A DNA stretch of 64,000 bases. It comes from Mycteria americana (taxonomy: Eukaryota > Chordata > Aves > Ciconiiformes > Ciconiidae). The stretch is from contig NC_134367.1 in the NCBI RefSeq assembly GCF_035582795.1, positions 109,788,062-109,852,061 on the forward strand, read 5' to 3'. Positions within the stretch are counted from its first letter, which is position 1; each line of letters starts with the position of its first letter. Below the pieces are notes generated by a model that worked only from the letters and a program-made list of their open reading frames with translations, had not been told where the DNA came from and did not search any database. The position numbers and the translations under genes are program-made. Positions 45,870-59,270 of the stretch are shown in pieces.

Positions 45870-47420
45870 GGGACTGCCTGAGCAGTGACGCCCCCCCGCC
45901 CCGGCCCTCCTAAGGCGCGGGCTACGAGCGCTGCCTGCCCGCGTCCTTTCCCGCCGAGGGGCCAACCTCCCCCGCCCGGCCCGAGGCCGCCCCGCCAGCC
46001 GGGACCGCGGCGAGACACCGCCACCTCTGACTGACACCCCCACACCCCGGGCCGGTCCCCATTCGTTACAGGAGCCCGCCGGCCCGTCGGCGGCCGTCCC
46101 GCGGCTGACAGGAGGCGGCAGTGGCGGGGCTGCCGGGCCCCCCCGCGATGCCAGCAGGTCCCCAAGCGCCGCCCGCCCCGCCGGCCTCCCCGCCCGCAGC
46201 ACACGCACCTCACGCCTCGCCTCGCCTCGCCGCCCCCCGCCCCCCCGCCCAACGGCCGCCGCCGCCGCACGGACCTCACGGGCCTCACGTCCCCCTGCAG
46301 CCGCCACGCGCGCCGTCCCGGCCCCCTCCCCGCCCCTCATTGGCCGGCGCCCCGCCCGAGCCCTTCTGCCATTGGCGGGGGCGCGGGGCGCACGGGCTCG
46401 GCACGCTCCTCGGCAGCGGTTGCGCCGCGGTACGGGGCGGGGCCTGCGGAGGCGCCAATGGGAGCGCCGCGGGGGCGGGGCGCGAGGCTGGGCCTCGGCA
46501 GGGGCGGCCGGGGCGGTAAACAAGCGCGCGGGCCCGGGCGGCGGGCGCGGAGCGGAGAGGAGCGGGGCGACGGCGCTGGGGCGGCCAGGTGAGCGCCGCC
46601 GAGCCGGTGGGGCCAGGCCAGGCGAGTCGGTGGCAGCGGCTGCGGCTGCTACGCTGTGCCGGTCCGGTCCGGGCGCGCAGGCTGGGGTACGGGCAGCGGC
46701 CGCAGCGGCGGAGGGGAAGGGGCTGCGGGGTACCCGGTCGTGCAGTGCGATGCGATGGAGCGGAGCGGTGCGGGAAGGGAAGGGAGGTGGGCGGTGGCGG
46801 CGCTGCCGCAGGGGGAACGCCCGTGCCCGGCGCGGCGAGGACGCGAGGCCGCCGGCCGGCCCCTCGGCCTGGGGGTCGCTCCGCCGGGGCGCCGGTCCCC
46901 GGCGGGGGGACGTGTGCGGGGTCCGGCGTGCAATGGCGGCGGCGTGCCAGCGGCTGCCCGAGCCCTGCGGGGCTGGAGCCGGCGAGAAGCCAGCTGGTGC
47001 TGCGGCCTGCTCCGTGCCCTTGCTGGGGCCATGAGCGGGGGAGGCCGCGCCGCCCGGAGCCGTCGCCGCGGGCGGTGAGCAGCGGGGCCGCGCCGACACG
47101 CCGCAGGGACCGGCCTCGCGGGGCCGCGAGCCGGTCAGCAGGGCCTTCAGCCGCCCTGGCGAGTGACCGAGCGGTACGGGGCACGCTGAGGCGCTTGTAA
47201 CTGTGCCCGGTTGCCCAACGGGTCGCGTGCGATCCAGGCCTTGTGCAACGGCTGGGTCCGGCCGCGCCGCTGCCGCCTGCTGCAGCCCGTCAGCTCGGGG
47301 TGACAACGGGGACCTGTCTGTGTCCCTCCTCCTGTGCCGCAGGGGGGGCTCTGCGCTTAGCAGTCCCGCCCTTCGGAGAGGGGACGGTGCCTCTCCGCTC
47401 GCCCGAGCAGGTGCACAGGA
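45870..47420 (+). promoter_or_regulatory. COQ8A: CpG-island promoter of COQ8A
   Basis: About 1.5 kb of extreme GC and CpG content. It holds inverted CCAAT boxes (ATTGG at 46339-46343 and 46371-46375), a direct CCAAT box (46455-46459, CCAATGGGAGCG) and GGGGCGGGG-type GC boxes near 46434 and 46473. There is no TATA box. A splice donor GGCCAG|GTGAGC at 46588/46589 marks the likely first exon. Link to COQ8A is inferred from orientation and from the first coding exon lying 12.7 kb downstream with only 18 bases of 5' UTR in it. Long open frames in this block on both strands are side effects of the GC content. Confidence 0.75.
46510..46588 (+). other. COQ8A: COQ8A non-coding exon 1 (start approximate)
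   Basis: GC-rich segment ending at the consensus donor GTGAGC (GT at 46589). The 5' end is unknown; the start given is only a plausible position downstream of the GC boxes. Confidence 0.45.
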
Positions 47421-50400
47421 TATTCTGTATTTTCAGCCTAAAATGGCTTAGGACCAGGGGTGGAATCTGCTTTTCCGCTCTGCTGGGTACACGTCTTGCC
47501 ACGGACATCGCAGAAGAAAATGCAGAGTCTTGTCCTGTGCTCTGTGTGTGTGTGCTGGCTTTCCAGGCTGCTCTGGTTTAGAGTCTCGCTTCTCTCTGTC
47601 ACTGGGACTGTTCTGTGCGTCTGGTTAAAGATGGATGTAAAATAAATCCATTGGCTGTTTTGAGCTTGCTTGTAGCCGAAATGGGGGGAAAGAAGCCACA
47701 AGACCCTGGCTTCTTTGCTAAGGCACCTGAGGAAATAATCTTACTCTTTGCAAGCGAACAGGCTTGTAGAGTCTTTGTAACAAAGTGGACAGGAATTAAT
47801 GGGGAGGTACTTAGTTTTAAACAGGCACTGAGCAAACTACCTATAAATAACTACAGATATAAAAGTTTGGCTTGTATAATGTTGATTTCATAGTTACTGA
47901 CCATCCTAATTTGTGCAGAACTGTATTTGTTATGAAATAACACTATTTCTGATACCCTGGCGCACTCGTGTCCCACCCAGCGGGAATGTAGGTGGGGAAC
48001 TTCTCTGCATTCCTGCCGTGCAATGAAAATCCAAACTTTGTGCTAAGCTTTACAAAGAATAAAGATGCTGGAAACCTACTCTTAATAGAAGTGCAGCAGG
48101 CTCTTTAACTTAGTGTTTATGTAAAAAAAAAAAAAGTGAGAGGATATAAAAGATTCTTCTTTCAATAACCTAAAGTATTGTTTTTCTAAAAAGAATTAAC
48201 CTAAGGACTTATAAACTTTATTTCCTGAGTTGCTTGTCTTTAAATTAGATTGCTTCACTGAACTTTGAGCATATGCAAAATAATTCTTAGCACTGGGTGC
48301 AGAAGGATACTGGCCAAAGTCAGTAGTAGCTCAGTAAAAGACTTCTGAAAGGATTCAGAAATTGCTCCAAGTTAAAGGCTGAAAGCAGATAGGCATTTAA
48401 ACAGAATTTGGGTGGCCGTGCATTTCTGTGCCATGTAGTAAGAACTTGTCTCTCTTTCTTATACCATCAGGAGGAAAAGTTTAGCTGCAGTTCATGTGCT
48501 TACCAGTCTGCTTGCTCTTAGACCAGGAGACTTACGTCTGTATTTTGTAAATGCTTTTTCTTTGCTGTTAGTTAGCAATGACCTTGGTAACCTTGAATAA
48601 GATATGCTTAGAATAAACAGTTGTATGTTGTCCAGTCTTACTCAAGAGGGGGGGAAAAAATAGGTGACCTGCTGTGCTTTGACAGTGTCTCCCTTTTAAA
48701 AATAAAGCAGTGTGATAAGTAGAAGAAAAGGTCAGAAGATGTGGAGAACTCCCTTACATGTTTACCATCTGAGTGTTGATTACCTTGTTTCATTGCTGTC
48801 AAGGAGAATTCTGTGCTATGCAATGCAGCTCTGGTTATTTCATTTGTGGTATTTAGAGCAGGTTAATAATAGCTCATATTGCATCCATGCAGCAAGAACA
48901 GAAGTTTTTTTGGCTTCTAGTCGTCCAGTAGTCATTTTACAGGCAAGTGGTGGTCTGTTGTCTCACGCCCTGTTCGTCAGGCTGTATTATTTTTCTAGAA
49001 GCTGAGAGGGATGAGAGACAGCAGCTGAATTCCTGCTTCTTAATTTTCCTTGTGTTAAACTGGTTACAGAGCTTTTTTTGTAGGTAAAGATTGGTTTGTT
49101 TTTCTTGTGTGTGTGTGGGGGGTTTTATTGTTTAAACAGGGATGCTAGGGATGGCCTGTGTCTCGTGATCTCTTGTGTGTCAGTGTGCATGGTATAGCTT
49201 GCTTGGTCCAGCTGGCTTGCTGAACACATCTCAGGACTCAGCTTGATGCATGAATAAGCATTTCTCTTATTCCTTAAATCTACGCGTACTGATGGGTGAA
49301 CAGTCCAGTTTAGGATGGAGGTAGCAAGTCTGAAGCAGTATTTGGATATCCTATCTCCTATGTGTATGTAGGTCTCCTGGCTTTCTCCCTCTAAAACTGT
49401 TTAAGAAAGGAGTCTGGAATAGGAAGCTTTTTGGCTTATTGAGCTCTGTATTCTGGGATGGAGCATCTCTAGGAGAAGAGTAGCTTCTCTCTCAACTTGT
49501 TTTATACAAGTGCTTAAAGTGCTGCTTGTTCTGTGAGTGCGTGCTTTCCTTCAGTACCTGAAGAAGAAAATAAGTTATTTGCATGTGGAGCCAAAATGCA
49601 AGCTAATGGTAAAGCACAGTAGTTGGAGGGAGGGGGTTTAGTCGGTGGCTGCTTTCCCACCCAGCAGTGAAAACTCATCTTATTGACATGTGGCTATCTT
49701 TGGATTCGAAGATGCTCTCAATTTTTTTAGATGCCACTTGTTTTGTTCCCCTCCTTCCTCCCTTCCTTCCCTCCTGTCCTCCCTTACAGTAGACGGCAAA
49801 ATTAAACCAATCTAATAAGCTGATGACAAAGACAAAGAAATAACAGGATACACAAGTTTTGCCCCTTCTTTGCACAGTTGTGTTTCTGCAACTTATTTTA
49901 ATGGCTTTTGTGTTTTGTCAGTCAGTAGAAGTGCAGAGCTAAATGAAGCATGCTAAATTTCCAGTTACTCAGTATCTGAAGTGTTCTGTGTGCTTCTCAC
50001 ATTATTTTATAGAAAATAACACTAGCTGCTCTGAAAAACTTAGCTGTCAACCTGAGGAGCTGGCTTCTAGAAACTTTACGAATTCATATGTCCACTTAAA
50101 CAAGTCTGGACATATATACAGAGTTAAAACATAGGTGGTTTTTTTTCTGGAAACTGCATAAGGCTATGTTTTTTTCTTAAAGACTATGTAGAGACACCAC
50201 GAAAGATGATGGTGGTCTGGTTGTGATCTAGGTGGTCCTAGAGCTGTTTTGTGTTGTGCAGGTGATAGCTTCCACTTACAAAGTTCTCTTACTATGTTTG
50301 TTTTGCCTCTGCAGTTTGTCCTGGTTTTCTGTCTAGATTAGATCTTTATGTAGCCCCTTTCATTGCTATTCATGGCTCCTTTTTAACCAGTTGCACAACT

Positions 50401-53400
50401 TGGGTTTTTCTGGATGTGCTGAACAAATGTACTGTAAAAGGACTTGATGTAGTATTCTGAAATGTCACAGCTCTTCTGCTGTCTGATTTGTGCCATTTGG
50501 GAGTATTAAATCCTCATCTTAGTTTGATATGGTCAAAGTGCTCATCAAGAGAATGATCAGGACTAGGAAAGAGATGGAAGAGAGAATGACTGGGCAGTAA
50601 GCTGCAAGTGGATTGAGTGTTTCTTTTAGAGAACTCTTCTAAAATCGGTAGACCTAGAATTTTATATTGCATAGCAAAGTTTTGGGGAGCATGGTCATTC
50701 AGAAGTTGCTCTGGGAGGAGTGGGATTTGCAAAAGCACCTATATAAGTTGTTTAAAACTTTGGCTCTTCTAGTTTGGAAAAGCAGTATGTTTATTCTATG
50801 TTATATAGAATATGATTTCATCAAATCTACAATTATTTATGCTCTCTCTGTACAGATTACAGATTCTGTATCAGGTATGAGAGCTTGCAGATTAGGTTTA
50901 GAAGTAAGTTATGAGAAATAGAGCTCACTACTCTTATTTAGCCTAGTGTCAAAAATACCTATGTGTGGTGAGTAGGAACTGATGCAAATAACTTGTCTGA
51001 GGACTGTGGCAGAGCTGTGATGTAGGAGCTGTAGGTTCTAATAGACCATGTTTGCCTTCAGCACAGAGATCAATTTATGTCTTCTTGAAGTAGTCTTTTT
51101 CACCTATGGTCCTCTTCTTGCATCCTATTTTCCTCTTCTTACAGGGAGGTTTTGGCACAGCCAGAAAAAAGAAAGCTCCCATAGCTAGGATGCTAGTATG
51201 TAAGGGGGCTATGAATAGACTAGGATGTGTTGTAAGTTACTAAATTTGAACTTAACCCTAGCTTCCAGGGCAAGGTTGAAAGTCATGGGATCTATAGACA
51301 TGTACGCCCGCAGGATCAATAGCGGGAGGCTGTGGCGTTTGACCTGTTCATGGTGATAACAGAAGGGTTACGCGCACCGTGTGAGCAGAGGATGTGTGTA
51401 TGACACCTGGAGAGACGTGCATGGGGTACCTCGTACTGACCTTGTAACACAGTGACTCAAGACATAGCGTGCATGGTTCTGTCCTGGTGTACAAAAAGGT
51501 TAATAAGCAAAGTATCTTCTTACACCTGAGGAAGACAGATGCACAGTACAGTTATAGGGTGCATCTAGTTTTCCAGAACCTTTCTAATTATAAAGGTTCT
51601 GACTAGAAACCATTGCTGGTGTGGCATTTAATCATTTAGATATGACTGTTAACAATATACTGTTAAGATGGTCAGCGCAATCTGGCTATAAGTCCTTGTT
51701 TCTTTTTGCTCTGTAGGGTTGGATATTTAAAGAACACTAAGGTATAGGCTGTGTGTTGTAAGGATCAGAGTACTCTGGAGAGAGCTGTCTGTTCCCAAAC
51801 CCATCGCTGGCATGCGGTGTAACTTTGCGTAGGTTACTTGTTCTCTTCCCTCTAAAGTAGAGAACTTTGATATCGGTCCCCTTTCTTTAGCTTTTTGAGA
51901 TCTATGAGTGAAGAGTGATGTGTGTGTTTAAATGCAAGAGGAAGAGCTGCTATTTTTCTCAAGAATTTTGTCTTAAGTAATGATGTATTTGAGTCTAAAG
52001 GAATCTGCACTTGTTTGTGAGGCAGAGCTTTTTATTGGTTTCCAATTCCTAAATTGGACTCAGTGTGCTTTCAGAAAGTCAAAACTTCCAATAAAAACAA
52101 TTACAACATAACGGTGTATGCCAAAAAACAAATTAACTGCAAACTGATAACCTTCCTCATTTATACTTTTGTATTCTAGTTCAGAGCACTAGACCAGTGG
52201 GGAGCTCTGTTGGTTACCTGTGCAGAGCTTAATGCTGTGGAGCTGTGCATCGGACAGGGAGCTGAGCTTTAGTGGTCTCTTCTGCCCTAACTGGTGAGGT
52301 GACTCTGCCAGAGCGTAGAGCTGCTCTGCAAACCTGGGGGGAGATGTTTGTAATGTTTAGTTTTTGTTTGAAGTGCAATGTTTGGATTTGATCAGTGCAG
52401 AGCTTTAGTGTAACCTTTTTATAAATACCGCTGGTTAGAGTTGTTCCGTATGGATGTGGGAGATTTGTCTCTTAAAGTGATGCTGTATGCTAACACTGAC
52501 AGAGGGATGACTTGGAACTAGTGAACTGTACTTCCGTGTAAGCTTGCTTTAAAACCAAATAAAGGTGTAAATTCAGCTTGTAGTAGTTCTGTTTCTTAAG
52601 TATATGCTTCAAATATGGCATCTGGATGAATCTTGTATTAATCTGTGTGTGTTGTGGTCATGCTCCATTTTTATTTTAATATTCTGTTGTCCTTGTTGCT
52701 GGATGAAAGATCTACATGCATGGGAAGTAAATTCTGTGACTAAAGTTATCAGAATTATTCATAGTATTTGAGCCACGTAGAGGATGCAGTGCAATGGCTT
52801 GTTCTAAGCACTGCATAAACAGAAGAAAACTCTTGGGTTTCCCTTGTTCTCTTCTGTTCTTCCTTCCTTTCTTCGTGGTAACATAGATAATAATACAAAG
52901 ATAGGATGTTAGGTATAAATACAACTCCGGACTGGTCCAATAGCCCAAATCTTTGTTGCCCAAATAGTACATTTTAAAGGCCTACAAATGAGGTAAATGG
53001 AACATGTTTTGTCCCCTGACTGCAAATACTTATTTCCCAGGAGAAGGCACACAATTCATTCTTGGGGGGAGTGAGTAAGCAGTAGCCTGAAAATCACAGC
53101 GATTGCGTTGAATCTACCTCAGTGTAATGGGAAGCAACGTGCGCCCCGGAGAGAACTTATTAGTGTATTGTGTCAAGGCGTATCAGCAGAGGAAGTGGCC
53201 TGTAATGAGGGAACGCGCTCTCCCACTAGGATCTTAATTGTGAGTGAATTATTTCTAGATCCGTGGCCAGGGTAGAAAGAGACTCTGTTAATTCCAGGCA
53301 CGTGGGCTGTGACTACGCTTTTGCATGTCCTCAGACACTGTCCAGAAAGAAGTAAATAGAGCCGTCAGTCCAGAGCATTCACTTTGCATTGATGTATCTG

Positions 53401-56400
53401 TGCCTAAAATAAAGCAGACTCTGCTTACTTTTAAAGTGTCCAAGCATTCTTTTCACTCTTACGTTGTGTGTCAAGCCATTTATGGGGAAAATTGCTTGTA
53501 CTGGGTTTTGAACTAGCTGTCATTTGCCAAAAATGACTGCTAAGCCTTCTGAATTTTGGTGGAAAGATGCATTTGTCTGCCAAACAACCCAGTTTTATCA
53601 GTGCTATTATAGCGATTAGAGAGTAAACAAGTTCCGCCTGCCCTTCAAAGGTGGTTGTTTTAAATGGCATTGGCAAACTGCTTTGTGCAAGGGTAGTTTT
53701 AAAGCAGCTTTCAGAGACTTGATGAATTCAGTTTAAGGAGGCTTGAGTCAAAGCCACGGGGCAGGACTTGAATATAGGAGCCCTTAGTTCTGTTGTAGGT
53801 CAGATCTTTAAAGACATTTCTTTTGGAGCTGCAGTCTGTGGGAGATGTGGGGAGGGGGAAGAATGAGGGATAAGCAAGGTAGATCTTCAGTTCAATTTAA
53901 AGGATGATGGCAACTTGCTCCTTTTAAAATGCAGTTTGTTCTGTGCCCTGCATAGTTAAAATTTGGGTCAGCTGCAACCCAAGGAATCTAGCTAATGAAA
54001 ATATGTCTAGGCAGGGACCTGGAAATGTGGTATCAAAGGAACTGGTGGGGAGGTGTGTGACGGAACTGAAAAAGGTCATGAGTGAAAGGATCGCATGAAA
54101 GGATTGGTATGGCAACACACGTAAAAAGAAATGGAAGAATCTGTAAAATATCAGTTACAGAACAGCTTAATGAATAATGCTTATTTTGAAGTTAGTCAGC
54201 TGCTGGTTTATGGCCACAGAACAATGTGCTGAGTACCTGCTCATCTGTGTCTTGTTTGTGGCGTTTATTATTTTTATTTCATGCTGTTGCCACACTCGCT
54301 CTGATGGTATGGGTGGCTATAACACTGATTCCAGGGTTATAGTCCTTGTTTAGATACGACTAAGGTAACAGTGATTGTGATAATGGATAATAGGAAGGGG
54401 GGAAGGCATAGAGACTGTTTGTTTCCTTTGGAAGCGTGATACTTAATTATCTGCCTTACTATGTGTTCAGCCTAATATTTGCCATTTTTTCTCATTTATT
54501 TAAAAAAAGTTTGAGATAAAGAAGGCAGCTAAAACTTCTGCAGACCTGAGAGGGGGAAATATGGACTACTGTAAAACTGCTGGGGTTTTGGTGGATTTTT
54601 TTTTTTGGTTGGTGGTGGATGTTTTTTGGGTTTTTGTTGTTTTTTTAATTATTCAACAGTAGATAAGCTTCTTTCTGGGGTGGATAGCAAACTGTTGAGG
54701 GTACAAGTAATTCCCTTACATTGAAAGAGAGACTGTGTTGTCATGCACAGAAAACTTTCAGAAATATTTCTGGTATATTTCTGTATGATTAGAAGTCTCC
54801 TTGTGTTTAAACTTGGTCTATCCTATAGATGTGTATGTATGTATATGCATGTGTATGTGTATATATGAGTAAGGTTTTTGACTGTACAAGCATCTGGAAA
54901 AAAGCACATGGAGTCAGAAGCTGTTCTGTGTGTCTGTAGGAGCACATGGTTAGCATGTGGAAAAGGGATTGAATGGGAGGGATGTTTAAAACAGTACAAA
55001 TATAAGAATTTCTCTGTTGCCTGTTGTGAGGCCTTGTGTTTCTGTTACTGGCCTCTGATACGCTGAGTGTCTCAGTATATTTGCTTAAACCTTCAGTCCA
55101 GTAGTCTGCCATGTTGAAGAAGGGAGGAAACGCGCTGCAGTTAGTCACTAGAGGACAGTGGCTTGTGAGGCAGCTGGTCGTTGCAGATAGGAGCATCCCA
55201 GGCACTGAATTAATTAGTTGTTACAACAGGGTTCAAAATCTGGTGCAATGTCAGGAGATGGTTTACCTACCAGTGTGGCATCTAACCTATACAAGCCCCT
55301 CTGCCTGCTGTGTGGACCTCGTCTGGTGTCTGACGATGACTTGGCTCTAGCCTCCTCACGCTGGGTGTTTTCCAGAGATTCATTCAACTGTGAGAAGTTT
55401 ACTAAGCAAAAATGGTGACTCTGCCTATTCTTGGAAAATAGCTCATGATTGACACTTGTCAACCCTCTTCAATCCAGGTTAGCAGACACTCTGACAGCTT
55501 GTGTAGACATGACCAACTTGTCCGTACTCCATGCTGGCAGTGTCCTACTTTGCTAGCACTAGATAGCAGAGTCCTCAGGAGACAAGTCAAGTGTGATCTA
55601 GACTTTGTACACTCGGACCAATTCTATTTGAAACCACTCCTTAAATCTGTTTTTCATACAGCTTGCTTACACTGTTTATTTATTGTTTTAGTAGTGGTAT
55701 GAATAGAACTTGCCGTAGGGGAGGGGGAAGAAAATCCCTTGCCTGCTGTCTGCACTGGGTATTAACACAAATATATTGTTGGGGATATGTCCGAGTCTTC
55801 TTGGAAGTGCATGCTTCCTCTGTCTTTCAGTTTTTGTGTCTCTTGTCCTTGCTTGTGCTTCTTGTTTTTTTCATTGAAGAAAAAAGGTAATTTTCCTAAT
55901 TTGTAGTTATTTTTTGTGCGTAGTCTTTTACCTTCTTGATTATCTAGCATGTATTTTCTTTCATGCGTTCCCCTTCTGGTTGTGATAACCTCGTTAGTCT
56001 CTGCTTTCTGTGTCCTTCCCAGGATAATTAACCAACGTGTCCTGCTAAATGTAGGGTCTACAAAACTAGATAACCTGGGATTTCTTCCACTTGAGGAAAA
56101 TGCCTCCAGTATCAGTTCAGTTGTCATTGCAGTTGTTAGCTCCCGCCTTCATATTGTTTGATGATGGGTACAGACATTACCTGAAGGTTTTCTTGCTCCT
56201 GATGCCTATTGCCAAAAGATTAATCATTGCAGTATAGTTATTTTTGTTTCCTCTGCTTTTTCCTGACTGTGCGTTGTTAAAGGTGAGCACTTGGTGTGTG
56301 AAAGATGAGGAACTGGAAGGAGATGTCTTACAGACATGATTCTGTTAAAAAGCAGGAGTATGGTCTTGCTTCTGAAAACATGTTCCTCCTTCTCAGCCTT

Positions 56401-59252
56401 TATTTGTTGGTGACTCTCCTTGGGTTTGACCTCTGAAGTCCTTATTGAGCCATGCCTTGCCTTTGCGCTTGGACTGTGCTTTCCATTTGGGTCTGTGAGC
56501 TACCTGCAGAGAATCTGAAAGATCATTGGAAACAGTGAGTCAGTTGCCTGTAGGCTTCTATTTCCTACACAGAGGCCTGTGTTCCAGCAAGGTGCTAGGA
56601 TAAATGGCCTGTTATAATAGCCTGTCCTCTGGCAGTGATGCATAGGAGCATGTCGCTGATGCTTCTGAGCTAACAAACCACTTGCATGGCACCTAGCTGG
56701 TTATAACTGCTGTGCAGAGGAAAGTGGGGGTGATAGCATGGAAGTCACAAGGATACTGGTAGCAATGTGCCCAGTGCTGTCTCTTATAGCCAAACCTGTA
56801 AAGGGCAATTGGTCCTCTTTGCTTGTTGGTACGTTCGGCAATGGAGGGTTGAGCACGCATTGTGCTATATATGTGTTCCATTTGTGGTTGCATTGGCTTC
56901 CCTGAAATTTTGTTGGAAGATTTAATTTTCAAATGCACATTTAGCGTATCATAACTGTCACTTCAAGGTAAGTCCTTTAGCTGGTTTGGGTGAAAGGAGG
57001 ATATGGTTTTAGTATCATTAGTTAGAAAGAATTCATGTTAGAAGTGGATGTTTTTGTGTGCGTTGTCTGAGCATATGCTGATCTACATTGCATTACCTTT
57101 TGTTGCCCTTCTTGGGAGGGAGTGAACTTTTCGCATTCAGTCTTTCCTGTGCTTCTAATACTCGCGACTACAAAAGCACTTATTTCTTAGTAGTGGCAAC
57201 CTTTGAACGGTCTCATTTCAGCTAGGACAGTACTGTGTTGTTGACTGGTTTCTTTGCCTGGCTCTGAATTGCAGGGACCGCCTGTGAATGTTTTGAGTGA
57301 GATCCATGTGGAAATTTCCAGTGTGAAGATGTGGGGGGAAAAAACCACCTCCTGTTGACAGTACATTTCCTTACCTGACAGGCAGATTTCAAGTTTAACA
57401 TTGTATAATGCACTTTTAAAACCAACCCTAGTGATGAAACGCTGGAGAGATTCCGGAGTAACACTTCTTACAAGTCTGGAGCATATGGATAGGTCTTGTA
57501 AAGATAACCACAGAATAATGACTTGGGTAGGCTGATTTTTATTTTTACAGCTAACCCATTAAGCCCAGACTTGTTGCAAACACTTGACTGTCCTTCTAAC
57601 AACTGTACTTAAAGCAGGTACTGTATAAGAGTTCCTGGCTACAGTGGTTGTTCCTGATTTTGATCACTGATTAACAGCTGTTGAACAAATATTCCAGTAA
57701 CCAGGGTTTACCCTGCATTTGCATAATAATGTTTCTGAAATTCAGCTGTAGTAATCCATGCGTCTCCTGTGTGATTGCAGCGAAATTGTCTACTTATCCA
57801 GAAATTTAGCTATAGCAGTCCATACTTCCCCTGCATGACTGATACAGCAGACGTGTTTGTGAGACAGGCTTTGTGTTTCCCGAGAAGGTAACTGGATCCA
57901 GTTGCTTGTGATCTGCAGCAGGGCGTAATGCCGTGTGTACTGTGGACTCAGGATCACTTGTACCACTTCAGTGTATTAATGTTTATAGTTATAGTGCATA
58001 TGTGGGTGTTGACAGGTTATCTTCTAAAAATGAATTGGTACCTGTGTACCTACCTAGGGAGTAACTTAAATATTTGGCCTTAGACTAGTGCTCGGTACCT
58101 ATTGCAGCCAGAACTTTTTATTCTCCAAATCATTGCAGAGGATGCTGTATGGGTAAGGTTGAACCTTAGTCAGCATCTCATGCCAACTGCATGCCTCTCT
58201 CTTCTGGGTCAGTAAAGGTGGGAAGAACGTGCAACTGAGCCAGCCCTGGAACTGTGACCCCGACTGTGCTTTAAAGGTGTGGGAGATGAGTGAAATAAGC
58301 AGGTGAAAATCTCCCTTGCAAAATGGTTTTGACACCCTGGCCACTCCTGCTTTTCTTTTACGTGAACCACAGTGATGTAGGAGATCCGGTGTCCTGAGCC
58401 TGGGCTTGGTTCTAGGCTGAGGCAAGGAGTCGGTGGAACTTGTTCTTCTCAGACACGCTCTGCCCGGCACCCTACAGTGCCCAGTTTGTATTTGAAGACA
58501 TTGAAATTGCACAGACTGTTAGGAATCTGAGATGGAGTGCCTCTTGAACAGGAAGGGTGACTGAGTCAAAAATTTATCACTGTAGTGCAGTACTTTGAAA
58601 TGCTGCAGTAGGCAGGTGTTCTGAGCGTACTTAAGTTTCCCATTAAATGTAGCAGAGTGAGCTACAAGTTGGGGACTGAGCAGACTGCCCTTGGAGGACA
58701 AACAAAGCTTATGCATTGGTGTGGGGGTGAAGAAATTTGGCTATGTAAAATGAGCAGGCATAGCTCCAGGGCAGGAATGGGATGTGACAGTTAGTACACT
58801 TCAGCCATGTTATCAGGCACTGAGAATATGTTCCAGGTCCTGATGATAATTAAAGGTCAAATGCTAATGCTTTTAATCCTTTTTAAACATCTGGAAGGAA
58901 TCAGGACCATCTTTGCAGCGTTACTGACATTTACCTGTCTTTGCTTCCCCTGGTCAATGGTAACTTGAATATTTATGTGGAGTCCTGGAACGTTATCCTA
59001 ACTCATGAACAGTCATAAGGAGAGCCCTCGCTTTGCCTGGTAAGGTCAGCTACCTAGCTGTCATTCAAGCTGGCCTGTGTGCTATCTGAGCTGTAAACAA
59101 GTTCCTGTGGTGGCTGGTTGCCAAAGCGGAAAGAGATTGTCTAGGATATGGCACTGGCTCTTAGGTGACTTGAAACTGGTTGCAAACTTGTTCCTTGACC
59201 TCTTTCTCCCCCCCCCCCCCCCCCCCCCCCCCCTTTCTTTTTCATCTTTCAG
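46589..59252 (+). other. COQ8A: COQ8A intron 1
   Basis: A 12.7-kb intron with no supported gene inside. It contains short CT-rich (49749-49790) and TATG-rich (54830-54870) patches, a poly-T-rich stretch near 54597-54605 and two CpG-bearing islands (51301-51440 and 53127-53330) that could be regulatory. No CR1, LTR or RNA gene was recognised. Confidence 0.55.
59208..59233 (+). repeat. Poly-C run of 26 bases at a splice acceptor
   Basis: C26 forms most of the pyrimidine tract in front of the COQ8A first coding exon. It is followed by TTTCTTTTTCATCTTTCAG. Confidence 0.95.
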
Positions 59253-59270
59253 CACGGAAAGACATCAGTC

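Noticed and set aside
45636-47306. 556-codon open frame on the minus strand across the COQ8A CpG island
   Set aside because: Composition is Arg/Pro/Ala/Gly-rich, other frames in the same DNA are also open, and stop codons are rare at this GC content. No domain is visible. It is a CpG-island artefact unless transcript data show otherwise.
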